Shown piece after piece: positions 42,171 to 53,733 of a stretch of 64,000 nt of DNA. The notes beneath the pieces are model-generated. The model was not told the DNA's origin, ran no database searches, and saw nothing but the letters and a program-made list of their open reading frames with translations. The stretch covers positions 480,729-544,728 of the forward strand of contig CALYLW010000121.1 in assembly GCA_944989445.1 (NCBI GenBank). The letters run 5' to 3'. A program made the translations under genes and the position numbers. The DNA is from Ampullaceana balthica. Taxonomy: Eukaryota; Mollusca; Gastropoda; Lymnaeidae. Each line of letters begins with the position of its first letter. Positions within the stretch are counted from its first letter, which is position 1.

Positions 42171-43567
42171 AATAGTTCAAGTGGAGAGCACCTAACCGGC
42201 TGTTACAAATAGTTCAAGTGGAGAGCACCTAACCGGCTGTTACAAATAGTTCAAGTGGAGAGCACCTAACCGGCTGTTACAAATAGTTCAAGTGGAGAGC
42301 ACCTAACCGGCTGTTACAAATAGTTCAAGTGGAGAGCACCTAACCGGCTGTTACAAATAGTTCAAGTGGGGAGCACCTAACCGGCTGTTACAAATAGTTC
42401 TAGTGGGGAGCACCTAACCGGCTGTTACAAATAGTTCAAGTGGGGAGCACCTAACCGGCTGTTACCAATAGTTCAAGTGGAGAGCACCTAACCGGCTGTT
42501 ACAAATAGTTCAAGTGGAGAGCACCTAACCGGCTGTTACAAATAGTTCAAGTGGGGAGCACCTAACCGGCTGTTACCAATAGTTCAAGTGGAGAGCACCT
42601 AACCGGCTGTTACAAATAGTTCAAGTGGAGAGCACCTAACCGGCTGTTACAAATAGTTCAAGTGGGGAGCACCTAACCGGCTGTTACAAATAGTTCTAGT
42701 GGGGAGCACCTAACCGGCTGTTACATCCAACTAATCGGCTGTTACCAATAGTTCAAGTGGAGAGCACCTAACCGGCTGTTACAAATAGTTCAAGTGGGGA
42801 GCACCTAACCGGCTGTTACAAATAGTTCAAGTGGGGAGCACCTAACCGGCTGTTACAAATAGTTCTAGTGGGGAGCACCTAACCGGCTGTTACATCCAAC
42901 TAACCGGCTGTTACAAATAGTTCAAGTGGAGAGCACCTAACCGGCTGTTACAAATAGTTCAAGTGGGGAGCACCTAACCGGCTGTTACAAATAGTTCAAG
43001 TGGGGAGCACCTAACCGGCTGTTACATCCAACTAACCGGCTGTTACAAATAGTTCAAGTGGAGAGCACCTAACCGGCTGTTACAAATAGTTCAAGTGGGG
43101 AGCACCTAACCGGCTGTTACATCCAACTAATCGGCTGTTACCAATAGTTCAAGTGGGGAGCACCTAACCGGCTGTTACAAATAGTTCTAGTGGGGAGCAC
43201 CTAACCGGCTGTTACATCCAACTAATCGGCTGTTACCAATAGTTCAAGTGGAGAGCACCTAACCGGCTGTTACAAATAGTTCAAGTGGGGAGCACCTAAC
43301 CGGCTGTTACATCCAACTAATCGGCTGTTACATCAACCTAACCGGCTGTTTCATCCACCTAACCGGCTGTTACATCCACCTAACTGGTTGTTACATCCAC
43401 CTAACCGGCTGTTACATCCACCTAACCGGCTGTTACGTCCACCTAGCCGGCTGTTACCAATAGTTCAAGTGGTGAGCACCTAACCGGCTGTCACATCCAC
43501 CTAATCGGCTTTTACATCCACCTAACCGGCTTTTACATCCACCTAACCGGCTGTTACATCCACCTAT
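42171..43567. repeat. 37-bp minisatellite passing into a 21-bp form
   Basis: The main unit is AATAGTTCAAGTGGAGAGCA plus CCTAACCGGCTGTTACA. From about 42725 a short form, CATCCAACTAACCGGCTGTT, is interspersed, and from about 43310 the short form (CATCCACCTAACCGGCTGTT plus A, 21 bp) takes over with a single 37-bp unit left at 43457-43490. Both forms share CTAACCGGCTGTTAC, so the short unit is a deletion derivative of the long one. Confidence 0.95.
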
Positions 43568-44183
43568 TGGGTGGGTTTGTTACGTTAGGTTGTGCCTGTC
43601 TATTGGCGATGATTGTCGAAGTACTAACCTTATGTCAAATTCATTATTGATGAACACATCTATATAATATGTTTTTAAGCCCATCTCTCCTTTTATAACC
43701 TCTACACTCAACACCCTTTTAAATCCTACCCTTACTCGTATAAACCATCCAATCCATATTTATAAATCCTAACCTTTATCGTTTGAAATGTTCCAAAACT
43801 GTTATTAAACAACGCCCCCCTCTCCGCTCTCTTTATACATATTTCACATGGTCTCAGTCATTGGCTGCACTCATGAACATATGTCATTTGAATAACATCG
43901 TAAAATATGCACGGAAATACATCCGTCAGCAAAAAGTAGGAAGAACCTGTTGTTGTTTTTTTCTAGAAGCGTGAGTCATAGTTTTAGTACGATAGTATCG
44001 TATGGCTAAGTGGTGGGCAAATTTCTCAGGGCTGGGGCCGCACCATTGGATCGTCAAACTTCAAAGCAAAGTAATATAATAAAAAAAAATTAAATCATCA
44101 TCAGTTGCAGCCTAAAAAAATCAAATTTACCATAAATTATATAGAATTTTAGAATTTGCTGAAGATTTGAGCGGACCCATGCA
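43568..44183. other. Stretch with no recognised feature
   Basis: Unique sequence. A short frame at 43783-43974 has no recognisable motif. Confidence 0.4.
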
Positions 44184-44586
44184 GTCCTGTGTGACCTGCA
44201 GGTCTCTGTTTACCCACTCCTGTGTGACCCGCAGGTCTCTGTTTACCCACTCCTGTGTGGCCCGCAGGTCTCTGTTTACCCACTCCTGTGTGACCCGCAG
44301 GTCTCTGTTTACCCACTCCTGTGTGGCCCGCAGGTCTCTGTTTACCCACTCCTGTGTGACCCGCAGGTCTCTGTTTACCCACTCCTGTGTGGCCCGCAGG
44401 CCTCTGTTTACCCACTCTTGTGTGACCCGCAGTTCTCTGTTTACCCACTCCTGTGTGACCCGCTGGTCTCTGTTACACACTCCTGTGTGACCTGCAGGTC
44501 TCTGTTTACCCACTCCTGTGTGACACGCAGGTCTCTGTTTACCCACTCCTGTGTGACCCGCGGGTCTCTGTTTACCCACTCCTGTT
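44184..44586. repeat. 33-bp minisatellite, about 12 copies
   Basis: Unit CTCCTGTGTGACCCGCAGGT plus CTCTGTTTACCCA. GTGTGACC and GTGTGGCC units alternate regularly between 44220 and 44400, which implies 66-bp steps of duplication. Eleven stop-free codons per unit give frames on both strands (107 codons plus, 150 codons minus), which I regard as by-products. Confidence 0.95.
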
Positions 44587-45008
44587 ATAGATCATTTAGA
44601 TTAAATATTCTTTTTTGTTTAATCTCAATTAATTAAATTTTAAAAACATATAATGGCTTTGCGTTTTTTTAATTTTTAGAATAGGATAAAATAAAATAAT
44701 CCCATAATAAAAAAACTAATGTATTTATAAAATCTAGCGATGCTTCTAAGCATCCGTTAGAAAGTGAGTGATTAAAAAAATAATGGAAGCGTTAATTTTG
44801 GGTGGGTGTGTGGGGGTGAGTTTACAGAAACCTTCAGTCAACATCTTTGGATAAGTTCCACAGAATTTAGATTCATAAATATAAATGATACGACGTTTCA
44901 AATGATTGGTAAACCTTACCAGCTGCTTTTGTAGAATGTGCTCACACAGTGTAAAATAAGGGAATTGGGGATTTAAAAAATGGTGAAGCTTGAAAAGAAA
45001 AATAAACA
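44587..45008. other. Stretch with no recognised feature
   Basis: Unique AT-rich sequence; the minus-strand frame at 44746-45009 has no recognisable motif. Confidence 0.4.
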
Positions 45009-45410
45009 ACCCCGTAAAAACAAAGTTTTTGACTATAAATCCCTTATATATGAGACATAACTAATATTGATTATGTTCAAAAGTGGCAAACATTTACAGA
45101 CTGAAACCGAAATTATCTCCCTTGGCTTTAAAACTAGGTCAAAACTCTAGCAGACGACGGCTAAACATTGTAAATAGTGATTTAAATAGATAAACTAAAA
45201 ATGCATTAATTTAATTACGGTACGTTCGATCGATCTGAAATTTTGTTACGATGCATTGTTAGGTGAGACGGGTCCGTGTGCCAAATTTCAGCTCGATGGC
45301 TTAACTGGAAGTGGGTCATTTTCGACTTTTGTTTTTCCGCGGGACGACGGACGTCGCGGTCGAGAGACGACGAATGAGACGGCGGTGAAGTTAATATAAG
45401 GGATTTAAAA
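45009..45410 (+). mobile_element. MITE-1 copy
   Basis: Starts CCCCGTAAAAACAAAGTTTT, GACTATAAATCCCTTATAT; ends GAAGTTAATATAAGGGATTT. Core GATCGATCTGAAATTTTGTT at about 45229, then CCAAATTTCAGCTCGATGGC. Confidence 0.8.
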
Positions 45411-45584
45411 AACAAAGCCTTTTAAAAGCAGTTTAGGAAAATGAATTCTGTTGAATACAAAACAAAATAATAAAAATAAATAATTAAAAGAAACAGATAG
45501 ACACTGGGGTTCAAGGCTCTCAACAGCCCTTGTCATAATATGGCGGAAATCTATTAATGGAAATATTTGGGCTATATATATCTT

Positions 45585-45860
45585 TTTTAAGGACACATTT
45601 CATAAAAATTTAATAAAAGAAACGAGTCAATGTATAAATGTAGGAAAATTTGAGAATGATGTATCCTATCAGCTATTTGTTAATTTAAGACAGCTTATTG
45701 GTCTTAAGGAAAAACAGTTTCGTAATTTTACTATGCTAACAATTTTGAGAACCTAGTGAATCGACTGTATTTATGCTTCAAAATATTGTTCCGCTAAAAT
45801 TTAATCTAAAAATAGAAAGTCACACATGGAGCTATGACGTTTTCCGGTTTTAGAGAGACA
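45585..45860. repeat. Unclassified interspersed repeat R, copy 2
   Basis: Second copy of the repeat at 2184-2470, in the same orientation, with TATCAGCTATTTGTTAATTT and TTTCGTAATTTTACTATGCT. It lacks one short segment present in copy 1. It lies between two MITE-1 copies. Confidence 0.75.
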
Positions 45861-45934
45861 AACACTATGACCGTATTTGTTTGGAAACAGAAGCGCTAAA
45901 TGTTAAGAAACGGAAGTTGTAAGAATTAAATAAA

Positions 45935-46462
45935 ACAAACCCGTAAAAACAACGTTTTTTACTATAAATCCCTTATATATGAGACATAACTAACAGTATT
46001 AATTTTTTTCAAACGCGACAAACATTTACAGACTGAATCTGTCTTAACTCAACTTTGCTTCATATCCCGGAGGGGAAAAGTCTGGTCACCGATCGATGGA
46101 TCGAGCTCAGCGTGACACGTAAAATGTAAACAAAAGCACGCCGGTACTTCGATGGGTCGCGTCAACGCGTCAACTCAAACTCTCACATGGAGAAAAAAAA
46201 CAATAACAAACGATTTGAATTACATGCGTTATATAAGGATAAACTAAAAATGCATTAATTTAATTACGGTACGTTCGATCGATCTGAAATTTTGATACAA
46301 TGCATTATTAGGTGACACGGGTCCGTGTGCCGAATTTCAGCTCGATGGCTTCACGGAAAGTGGGTCATTTTTTACTTTTGTTTTTCCGCCCACCCAAGAC
46401 AGAGACACAGAGAGAGATGACGACAGAGACGGCTTTGAAGTTAATATAAGGGATTTAAAAAT
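45935..46462 (+). mobile_element. MITE-1 copy
   Basis: Starts CCCGTAAAAACAACGTTTTT then ACTATAAATCCCTTATATAT and ends GAAGTTAATATAAGGGATTT. Carries the long variable region (TCTGGTCACCGATCGATGG..) and the core GATCGATCTGAAATTTTGAT at about 46277. Confidence 0.8.
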
Positions 46463-46687
46463 GCGGACCACACACTTCTCAGGTGCGCACAGTCAAAGTT
46501 TTTTAAAAATTTAGAAGTTAAGTATGATAAATGGTAACGTGTCCAGACTAAAAACATAAAAATTGAAAGGAAATCATGTTGACGGTTACTTTCATTATTG
46601 CATTTTTTTAAAAGATGATATTGAATCCAAAATTTGATTTATTTTATTTAGAATTCTTCTTCTGCCTGGTTTCACTAGCGAATAAAA

Positions 46688-46905
46688 TATAGATAAACTA
46701 AAAAGTTCAATAATCTAATAACGATGCATTCGATCGATCTGAACGTTTGATACAATGCATTGTCATCCAAGATCTATCTGTGGTAACATTTTGAGATCTC
46801 TAGGACCATCAGAAGTGGTTTAATTTTTCGTTGGCAGATTTGAAAAATTGTGGGCAGACAAACAAACAAATCAACAGGAACGAAAGCGAGTTAATAAAAC
46901 TTGGT
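46688..46905 (+). mobile_element. MITE-1/2 relative, variant 3, copy 2
   Basis: ATGCATTCGATCGATCTGAA, TTGATACAATGCATTGTC, ATCCAAGATCTATCTGTGGT and AGATCTCTAGGACCATCA in the same order as at 16088-16315. The 3' end CGAAAGCGAGTTAATAAAAC resembles the CACGAGTTAATATAAAGG end of MITE-2. Confidence 0.65.
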
Positions 46906-47017
46906 TAAAAAAAAAGTAGTTTGCTTTTGTTTTCATTCCCACTCTAATGACATGAGAACGGCATAAATCAGCCTGTCGTTGAGCTTTCCTAATCCCTGCA
47001 AAGGGGGGTGGGGGTGG

Positions 47018-47155
47018 GGGGTTGTGGGTGTGTGTGTGTGTAGTGTGTGAGAGAGAGAGAGAGTGTGTGCGCGTGCGCGCGTGTGCGTGTGCGCGCGTGC
47101 GTGAGCGCGCGTGCGTGAGCGCATGCATGCGTGTGCGTGTGTGTGTGTGTGTGAA
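47018..47155. repeat. (GT)n/(GC)n alternating purine-pyrimidine tract
   Basis: A long run of GTGTGT, GAGAGA and GTGCGCGCGT-type sequence. The GTGCGCGTGCGCGCGTGTGC stretch around 47066-47110 is the classic alternating composition able to adopt Z-DNA. Not coding. Confidence 0.9.
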
Positions 47156-47215
47156 TTTTCAATTCTTTAGGAAATCGAAGACATAGATGTCGCCTATTTT
47201 AGTCGTTTGTACTCT

Positions 47216-47600
47216 CTTACACCCGCATCAATCGTAGAGCAGTGTAATGTAAGACCACTTCTTACACCCGCATGCATGCATCAATCGTACAGCAGTGTAA
47301 TATAAGACCACTTCTTACACCCGCATGCATGAATCAATCGTACAGCAGTGTAATATAAGACCACTTCTTACACCCGCATCAATCGTACAGCAGTGTAATG
47401 TAAGACCACTTCTTACACCCGCATCAATCGTACAGCAGTGTAATATAAGACCACTTCTTACACCCGCATCAATCGTACAGCAGTGTAATATAAGAACACT
47501 TCTTACACCCGCATCAAACGTACAGCAGTGTAATATAAGAACACTTCTTACACCCGCATCAATCGTACAGCAGTGTAATATAAGACCACTTCTTACACAC
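47216..47600. repeat. 45-bp minisatellite, about 8.5 copies
   Basis: Unit CTTACACCCGCATCAATCGT plus ACAGCAGTGTAATATAAGACCACTT. Two units carry an 8-bp CATGCATG insertion near 47270 and 47328. Fifteen stop-free codons per unit give frames of about 117 codons on both strands. Confidence 0.95.
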
Positions 47601-47655
47601 ACACACACAAACCCAAAAACAAACACACAAACACACACACACACACACACATACA
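47601..47655. repeat. (CA)n tract
   Basis: CACACA with AAC interruptions, continuous with the end of the 45-bp array. Confidence 0.9.
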
Positions 47656-48877
47656 CAGCTAGACATGACATTTTCTAATAGCCTTTTGGTCCACTGCGAT
47701 ATTTGGTTTACAGACGTGGGGCAAATTTTTCATTTAGCGACCTCTCGAAATGTCACTGATGTAAAATATAATGAGGAATTTACGGGAACAAACAATTCCC
47801 GTCATTAGGCTTTGTCGATTTAATGTCAGAAATCTATTTATAGAACATCCGGGTGTTTAGTTGAAATACTTTCAAGATTTTAATCTAGTACCCATGTGTT
47901 CTGTTGTTTGTACGTATCTCAACAGATTTTTTTTTAAATATGCAAATTTCAGTTGCAGTTTAGTGGACCTGACAGAAGGAAAAAAAACTTGCTTAAAACT
48001 TTATTTTGCAAAAAATATTTTTCAAACCAAATGTTACTTCTCTATTCATAATAGAATTTTTTTAAAGAATGTCTTGTCTAAAAATAGTAACATTACTTAT
48101 TGAGATATTCCGTTTTCCGGTCTTTAAAAACAAAAGGACAAATCCTATTCACCCGACATCTCGTTCTTCAGTGTGAATGTATCTTCATTATCGCCCTAAT
48201 GTAAGGATTACTTTTTGTATACTCTTTTATGTAGGCGTTCTCACAGTAATTAATCTTGTGTACAATAATTCACTGAAGAATTGGTTTATCCAAAACAACT
48301 TTAATATATATATATATTTATGTACACACAGATATAATTTGAGGTAATATAACGTGGAAATCTTGAATCATTCATTACACAACCTTCCTCGACGGAAGTC
48401 TACACACAACTCCTCGCCCAACACTTTCAACCAATAGAAATGCTCCTTTCTTCCCGCGTCTCTTGTACACGTGACCTTACGTCACAAAATTATGTTAATC
48501 AGATGTGACACCTAACATATCAGATATAAAAACTTTTATTTCTAATACCGCCCTCACCCCACATTACTCGCACTCACCCACATTACTCGCACTAACTTAT
48601 TATATATACACGTGTGTGTGTGTCTCTGTGTGTGTGTGTGTGTGTGTGTTTAATTTAAAAGGTGTGTGAATATTTTACTGAATTCTTTTTCATCACCGGC
48701 TACAATTACTACAAATCAGGAAATGTTATCAACGATCAAACCATTAAATACTCCTTGCAAAAAAACTCACAAGATGCTAAGTATGACGCATCTAATACAA
48801 CAGCAATTGGGGGTTTTTTCCCCCTAGAATTCCAAATCATTTCATTAAAACATGACTGTACATCACGATATAGGATT
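47656..48877. other. Mostly unrecognised stretch
   Basis: Holds a TATATA run at 48304-48318, two CACATTACTCGCACT copies at 48560-48594 and a (GT)n tract at 48612-48650. No coding motif. Confidence 0.45.
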
Positions 48878-49075
48878 GGGGGGTGGGGGTGGCACAACAC
48901 GTGGGGTGTGGGGTGGCACAACACGTGGGGGTGGGTGGTGGAACAACACGTGGGGGGTGGGGGTGGCACAACACGTGGGGGTTGGGGTGGCACAACACGT
49001 GGGGGTGGGGGTGGCACAACACGTGGGGGTGGGGGTGGCACAACACGTGGGGGGTGGGGTGGCACAACTGTGGAG
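48878..49075. repeat. 24-bp G-rich minisatellite, 8 copies
   Basis: Unit GGCACAACACGTGGGGGTGG plus GGGT, period 24-25 bp (starts near 48893, 48917, 48942, 48967, 48991, 49015 and 49039). Each junction has runs of four to six G separated by T, a composition compatible with G-quadruplexes. Plus- and minus-strand frames over it (up to 161 codons) are repeat by-products. Each unit holds the E-box-like palindrome CACGTG. Confidence 0.93.
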
Positions 49076-49943
49076 GAAATGGGTTGTGACGGGATTGTGG
49101 AAAAGGATAGGTGGGGGTCTTTTTGTTGCTTTGTTAGATTCCTTTGATACACCGCTGTAGCAGGCGATAATTATGTTACGTGAGCAGGTCTCCGCGCTCT
49201 GTCATGTGATTTTTTTCACCACTCGTTAATGCTCAATCCATGAAACTTTGAACACAATCGCCAGCGTCCTGTAATTACGAGTAATAAAAGTCATCCAACT
49301 GTCATTTTCGAACGCAGTTTACATATTTTTTTGTTAAAAGGAATTGTTGAGGTTGGGAAAAGTTAGGAAGTGAAGTGATTCTTTTGTGGCAGGGAGAGGG
49401 GGGAGGAAAACGAGTTAAAAACGACTTCGACTACGGATTGAATGGATTTTCTTCCAGGCGAGTGAATCGATTTGTTTGTGGAAAGCTGGCGTTGATATTT
49501 TAGAGTATCGATTCCCGTACTCGTACTTTCCTTCCCTCGTAATGTTATTTTGCAGCCCCACCAACACACCCCCACCCCCTATCTCTCCCCCTTTCTCACA
49601 CCTCCCCTAAGCCCGAATCCCTTGTACCACGAGTAGTAGTACATTTAGCATCTGTGGATTAATTGAACTTATCATTATTGAGCCGTCCTTTGGGTTGAGT
49701 TGCCGCCAACATGATCTCGTGTTCATAGTTAGGTTTTATTTTTCTAGAGAGTTTCTATTGAGACAATTGGCGGCTTGTATGAGACTTGTTGAATTGAAGA
49801 GATAATTGGAAAACTTGCGGTTTCTTTAAGTATATATTTTTTTATCTTCTGATTGAAACCATAGCTGGTTGTTGAAATGTCTTGCCGGTGGCAAGTCTTG
49901 GACATTTGAACGGTTTAAAGGTCGCAGAAGTTATATTCACGTT
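49076..49943. other. Stretch with no recognised feature
   Basis: Unique sequence; no coding motif. Confidence 0.4.
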
Positions 49944-51122
49944 GTAAGAGTTGACTGTCTAAGAGTAAGAGATGCCTGTCTAAGAGTAAGAGATGCCTGT
50001 CTAAGAGTAAGAGATGCCTGTCTAAGAGTAAGATATGCCTGTCTAAGAGTAAGATATGCCTGTCTAAGAGTAAGATATGCCTGTCTAAGAGTAAGAGTTG
50101 CCTGTCTAAGAGTAAGAGATGCCTGTCAAAGAGTAAGAGATGCCTGTCTAAGAGTAAGATATGCCTGTCTAAGAGTAAGATATGCCTGTCTAAGAGTAAG
50201 ATATGCCTGTCTAAGAGTAAGAGATGCCTGTCTAAGACTAAGAGATGTCTGTCTAAGAGTAAGAGATGCCTGTCTAAGAGTAAGATATGCCTGTCTAAGA
50301 GTAAGATATGCCTGTCTAAGAGTAAGAGTTGCCTGTCTAAGAGTAAGAGATGCCTGTCTAAGAGTAAGAGATGCCTGTCTAAGAGTAAGAGATGCCTGTC
50401 TAAGAGTAAGAGTTGCCTGTCTAAGAGTAAGAGATGTCTGTCTAAGAGTAAGAGATGTCTGTCTAAGAGTAAGAGATGTCTGTCTAAGAGTAAGAGATGT
50501 CTGTCTAAGAGTAAGAGATGTCTGTCTAAGAGTAAGAGATGTCTGTCTAAGAGTAAGAGATGTCTGTCTAAGAGTAAGAGATGTCTGTCTAAGAGTAAGA
50601 GATGCCTGTCTAAGAGTAAGAGATGTCTGTCTAAGAGTAAGAGATGTCTGTCTAAGAGTAAGAGATGTATGTCTAAGAGTAAGAGATGTATGTCTAAGAG
50701 TAAGAGATGTATGTCTAAGAGTAAGAGATGTCTGTCTAAGAGTAAGAGATGTCTGTCTAAGAGTAAGAGACGCCTGTCTAATAGTAAGAGACGCCTGTCT
50801 AATAGTAAGAGACGCCTGTCTAAGTGTAAGAGACGCCTGTCTAAGTGTAAGAGATGTCTGTCTAAGAGTAAGAGATGTCTGTCTAATAGTAAGAGACGCC
50901 TGTCTTATAGTAAGAGACGCCTGTCTAAGAGTAAGAGATGTCTGTCTAAGAGTAAGAGATGTCTGTCTAAGTGTAAGAGATGTCTGTCTAAGAGTAAGAG
51001 ATGTCTGTCTAATAGTAAGAGACGCCTGTCTAAGAGTAAGAGACGCCTGTCTAAGAGTAAGAGATGTCTGTCTAAGTGTAAGAGATGCCTGTCTAAGAGT
51101 AAGAGATGTCTGTCTAAGAGTA
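49944..51122. repeat. 21-bp minisatellite, about 56 copies
   Basis: Unit TGTCTAAGAGTAAGAGATGC plus C (or T). Seven stop-free codons per unit keep a 419-codon plus-strand frame open (repeating C-L-R-V-R-D-A/V) and a 336-codon frame on the minus strand. Variants are blocked: GATGCC/TATGCC/GTTGCC patterns in 49960-50420 recur as sub-blocks, GATGTC dominates 50430-50760, and AATAG/GACGCC forms appear after 50770. There is no coding context on either side. Confidence 0.96.
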
Positions 51123-51176
51123 CAGTAGTTCATCATATCTTCCGTACAACAAGCGATGCCCCAACCAGGGGCCTTT

Positions 51177-51330
51177 AATGGGGGGGGGGTGGAGGGGAGG
51201 GGGTCCCTGCATCATCTTAGAGGTGAGTGAGACATTTAATGGGGGGGTGGTGGAGGGGAGGGGGTCCCTGCATCATCTTAGAGGTGAGTGAGACATTTAA
51301 TGGGGTGTGAAGACATTTAATGGGGTGTGA
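51177..51330. repeat. 61-bp G-rich repeat, about 2.5 copies
   Basis: Units contain a G-run, GGAGGGGAGGGGGTCCCTGC, then ATCATCTTAGAGGTGAGTGA and GACATTTAATGGGG. The last copies shrink to the GACATTTAATGGGGTGTGAA part. Confidence 0.88.
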
Positions 51331-51938
51331 AGAATCAAACAAAATCAGGTTTTTTTAATTGTTTATTTTTTTTTATTTCTCATTTGCATTTTCCTTTGTA
51401 ATTTTCATTGGTGATTATACGGGAAATATGTTTTGAAATCATCTGTCGTGCGGTATTCAAAAATATAAAAATTAAAATCTTATTTAGAGAAATAGAAACA
51501 AAAACATCAGCCGCTATGAAAGCTTGAAAAGTGACAAGATCGTCACGAGGAAATATTGAACACGAATCTAGAATTGAAACTTTTTCTCTCAATCTGATAT
51601 CTATTTATGGGGCGCGGATCATTTCCGTAGAGAGAAAAAATACTTGAAAGGAAGTCTGATGAACTGAAATCAGAATAGCATCATGATTTGATGTGTGTGT
51701 GTGTTTGAAAAAAAAAGGATGCTTTGATGGAAATAATATAAATAAATAATGCATTTCTTTAAGATTTTTTTCAAGGTTATCTTTTGAAACATGTTATTTT
51801 TATATAGTATTGAAAAAGGATTCTTTTCTTTTTTTTTAATTTTTATAATGAAATGGACATTGATAATCTTGGAGGAAAATCCCTTTAAAAAATTAATTTC
51901 ATGTCTTTAAAAGTTATACGGCCAGGAAAATGAAATCG
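51331..51938. other. Stretch with no recognised feature
   Basis: Unique AT-rich sequence. Confidence 0.4.
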
Positions 51939-53113
51939 ATGATTGACAGGATAATAAGATTGTAGTTGTATGATAGTCGAGATAGTAAGATTGTAGTTGC
52001 ATGATGGTCAGGATAGTCATGTTGTAGTTGTATGATGGTCGAGATAGTAAGATTGTAGTTGAATGATGGTCGAGATAGTAAGATTGTAGTTGCATGATGG
52101 TCGATATAGTAAGATTGTTGTTGTATGATGGTCGAGATAGTAAGATTGTTGTTGTATGATGGTCGAGATAGTAAGATTGTTGTTGTATGATGGTCGAGAT
52201 AGTAAGATTGTTGTTGTATGATGGTCGAGATAGTAAGATTGTTGTTGTATGATGGTCGAGATAGTAAGATTGTAGTTGTATGATGGTCGAGATAGTAAGA
52301 TTGTTGTTGTATGATAGTCGAGATAGTAAGATTGTTGTTGTATGATGGTCGAGATAGTAAGATTGTAGTTGTATGATGGTCGAGATAGTAAGATTGTAGT
52401 TGTATGATAGTCGAGATAGTAAGATTGTTGTTGTATGATGGTCGAGATAGTAAGATTGTTGTTGTATGATGGTCGAGATAGTAAGATTGTAGTTGTATGA
52501 TGGTCGAGATAGTAAGATTGTAGTTGTATGATGGTCGAGATAGTAAGATTGTTGTTGTATGATGGTCGAGATAGTAAGATTGTAGTTGTATGATGGTCGA
52601 GATAGTAAGATTTTAGTTGTATGATAGTCGAGATAGTAAGATTGTTGTTGTATGATAGTCGAGATAGTAAGATTGTTGTTGTATGATGGTCGAGATAGTA
52701 AGATTGTTGTTGTATGATGGTCGAGATAGTAAGATTGTTGTTGTATGATAGTCGAGATAGTAAGATTGTTGTTGTATGATAGTCGAGATAGTAAGATTAT
52801 TGTTGTATGATGGTCGAGATAGTAAGATTGTTGTTGTATGATGGTCGAGATAGTAAGATTTTAGTTGTATGATGGTCGAGATAGTAAGATTGTTGTTGTA
52901 TGATAGTCGAGATAGTAAGATTATTGTTGTATGATGGTCGAGATAGTAAGATTGTTGTTGTATGATGGTCGAGATAGTAAGATTGTAGTTGCATGATGGT
53001 CGAGATAGTAAGATTGTTGTTGTATGATAGTCGAGATAGTAAGATTGTTGTTGTATGATGGTCGAGATAGTAAGATTTTAGTTGTATGATGGTCGAGATA
53101 GTAAGATTGTTGT
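51939..53113. repeat. 31-bp minisatellite, about 38 copies
   Basis: Unit GTCGAGATAGTAAGATTGTT plus GTTGTATGATG, with GTAGTTG/GTTGTTG and ATAGTCG/ATGGTCG as the main variants. Recurring variant strings (for example around 52797-52870 and 52921-53000) imply larger duplicated blocks. The period is not a multiple of three; frames stay below 70 codons. Confidence 0.96.
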
Positions 53114-53166
53114 TTTAGCATGATCACGTTTTAAGTCTCTGTGCTTATTTTATAACTTTGGAACAG

Positions 53167-53250
53167 TGGTTCCCAAAGTGGTCCCCGGTACCATTCAATG
53201 GGTCCGTGGAAAATTAAATTGATTATGGGTCCCTGAACAACATCAGTGCG
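53167..53250 (+). mobile_element. Possible single hAT-type terminus
   Basis: CAGTGGTTCCCAAAGTGGTC then CCCGGTACC resembles the 5' end of hAT elements (CAGTGGTTCTCAAA type). No matching inverted end or octamer duplication was located, so the element's extent is unknown. Confidence 0.35.
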
Positions 53251-53731
53251 TCTGCGCATCGTTTAATATAAAATTGTGATCGATTTTTAATTTTATGAAA
53301 ATTAAAATAAGAAACAATAAATAAAATACTATCTGAATGCTTTTTCTACTAATTCAATACCGTCTCCGGTCTCCGGTGCCATCAGTCATGAAAAACAATC
53401 TTGTTTTATCTAGAAAAGGAAGTAGAACTACGGTCATTTTCAAAGCTGTAACCAATCAAAGTACAAAGTTTATTGAAACAAGTTTGATGCCTCACAAATA
53501 CTGAATTCCTATAAGTAGTTCAGGGGGAAAAACATTTTTAACGTGAATCAACGAGGGTTTCCAGGTTGGGTAAATTCCGATGATAAGGAAAGTCATATTT
53601 ATCTAAATTGTATCCTATCACCAAAATGGCCTTACTGCAGTATTCCAATGAAAAGTTAACAATTATTAACAGTGGTTTGTTAAAACAGATAAGAGAATGA
53701 GTGAGCCGAAGATAAAATGCCGACAGTGGCA
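53251..53731. other. Stretch with no certain feature
   Basis: May be the interior of the hAT-like element suggested at 53167. No coding motif recognised. Confidence 0.35.
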
Positions 53732-53733
53732 TA

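Noticed and set aside
42171..43567. CRISPR array
   Set aside because: The repeats are contiguous, without unique spacers, and the sequence is eukaryotic in every other respect. The same applies to the 32-bp and 36-bp arrays.
44127..44579. 150-codon minus-strand repeat-protein frame
   Set aside because: Eleven-codon stop-free unit of the 33-bp array, also open on the plus strand.
48662..49147. 161-codon plus-strand frame as a gene
   Set aside because: More than half of it is the G-rich 24-bp array and the rest has no recognisable motif.
49869..51128. 419-codon open frame as a repeat-protein gene
   Set aside because: The frame is held open only by a stop-free 21-bp unit, is mirrored by a 336-codon frame on the other strand, and has no coding context, signal peptide or recognisable domain outside the array.
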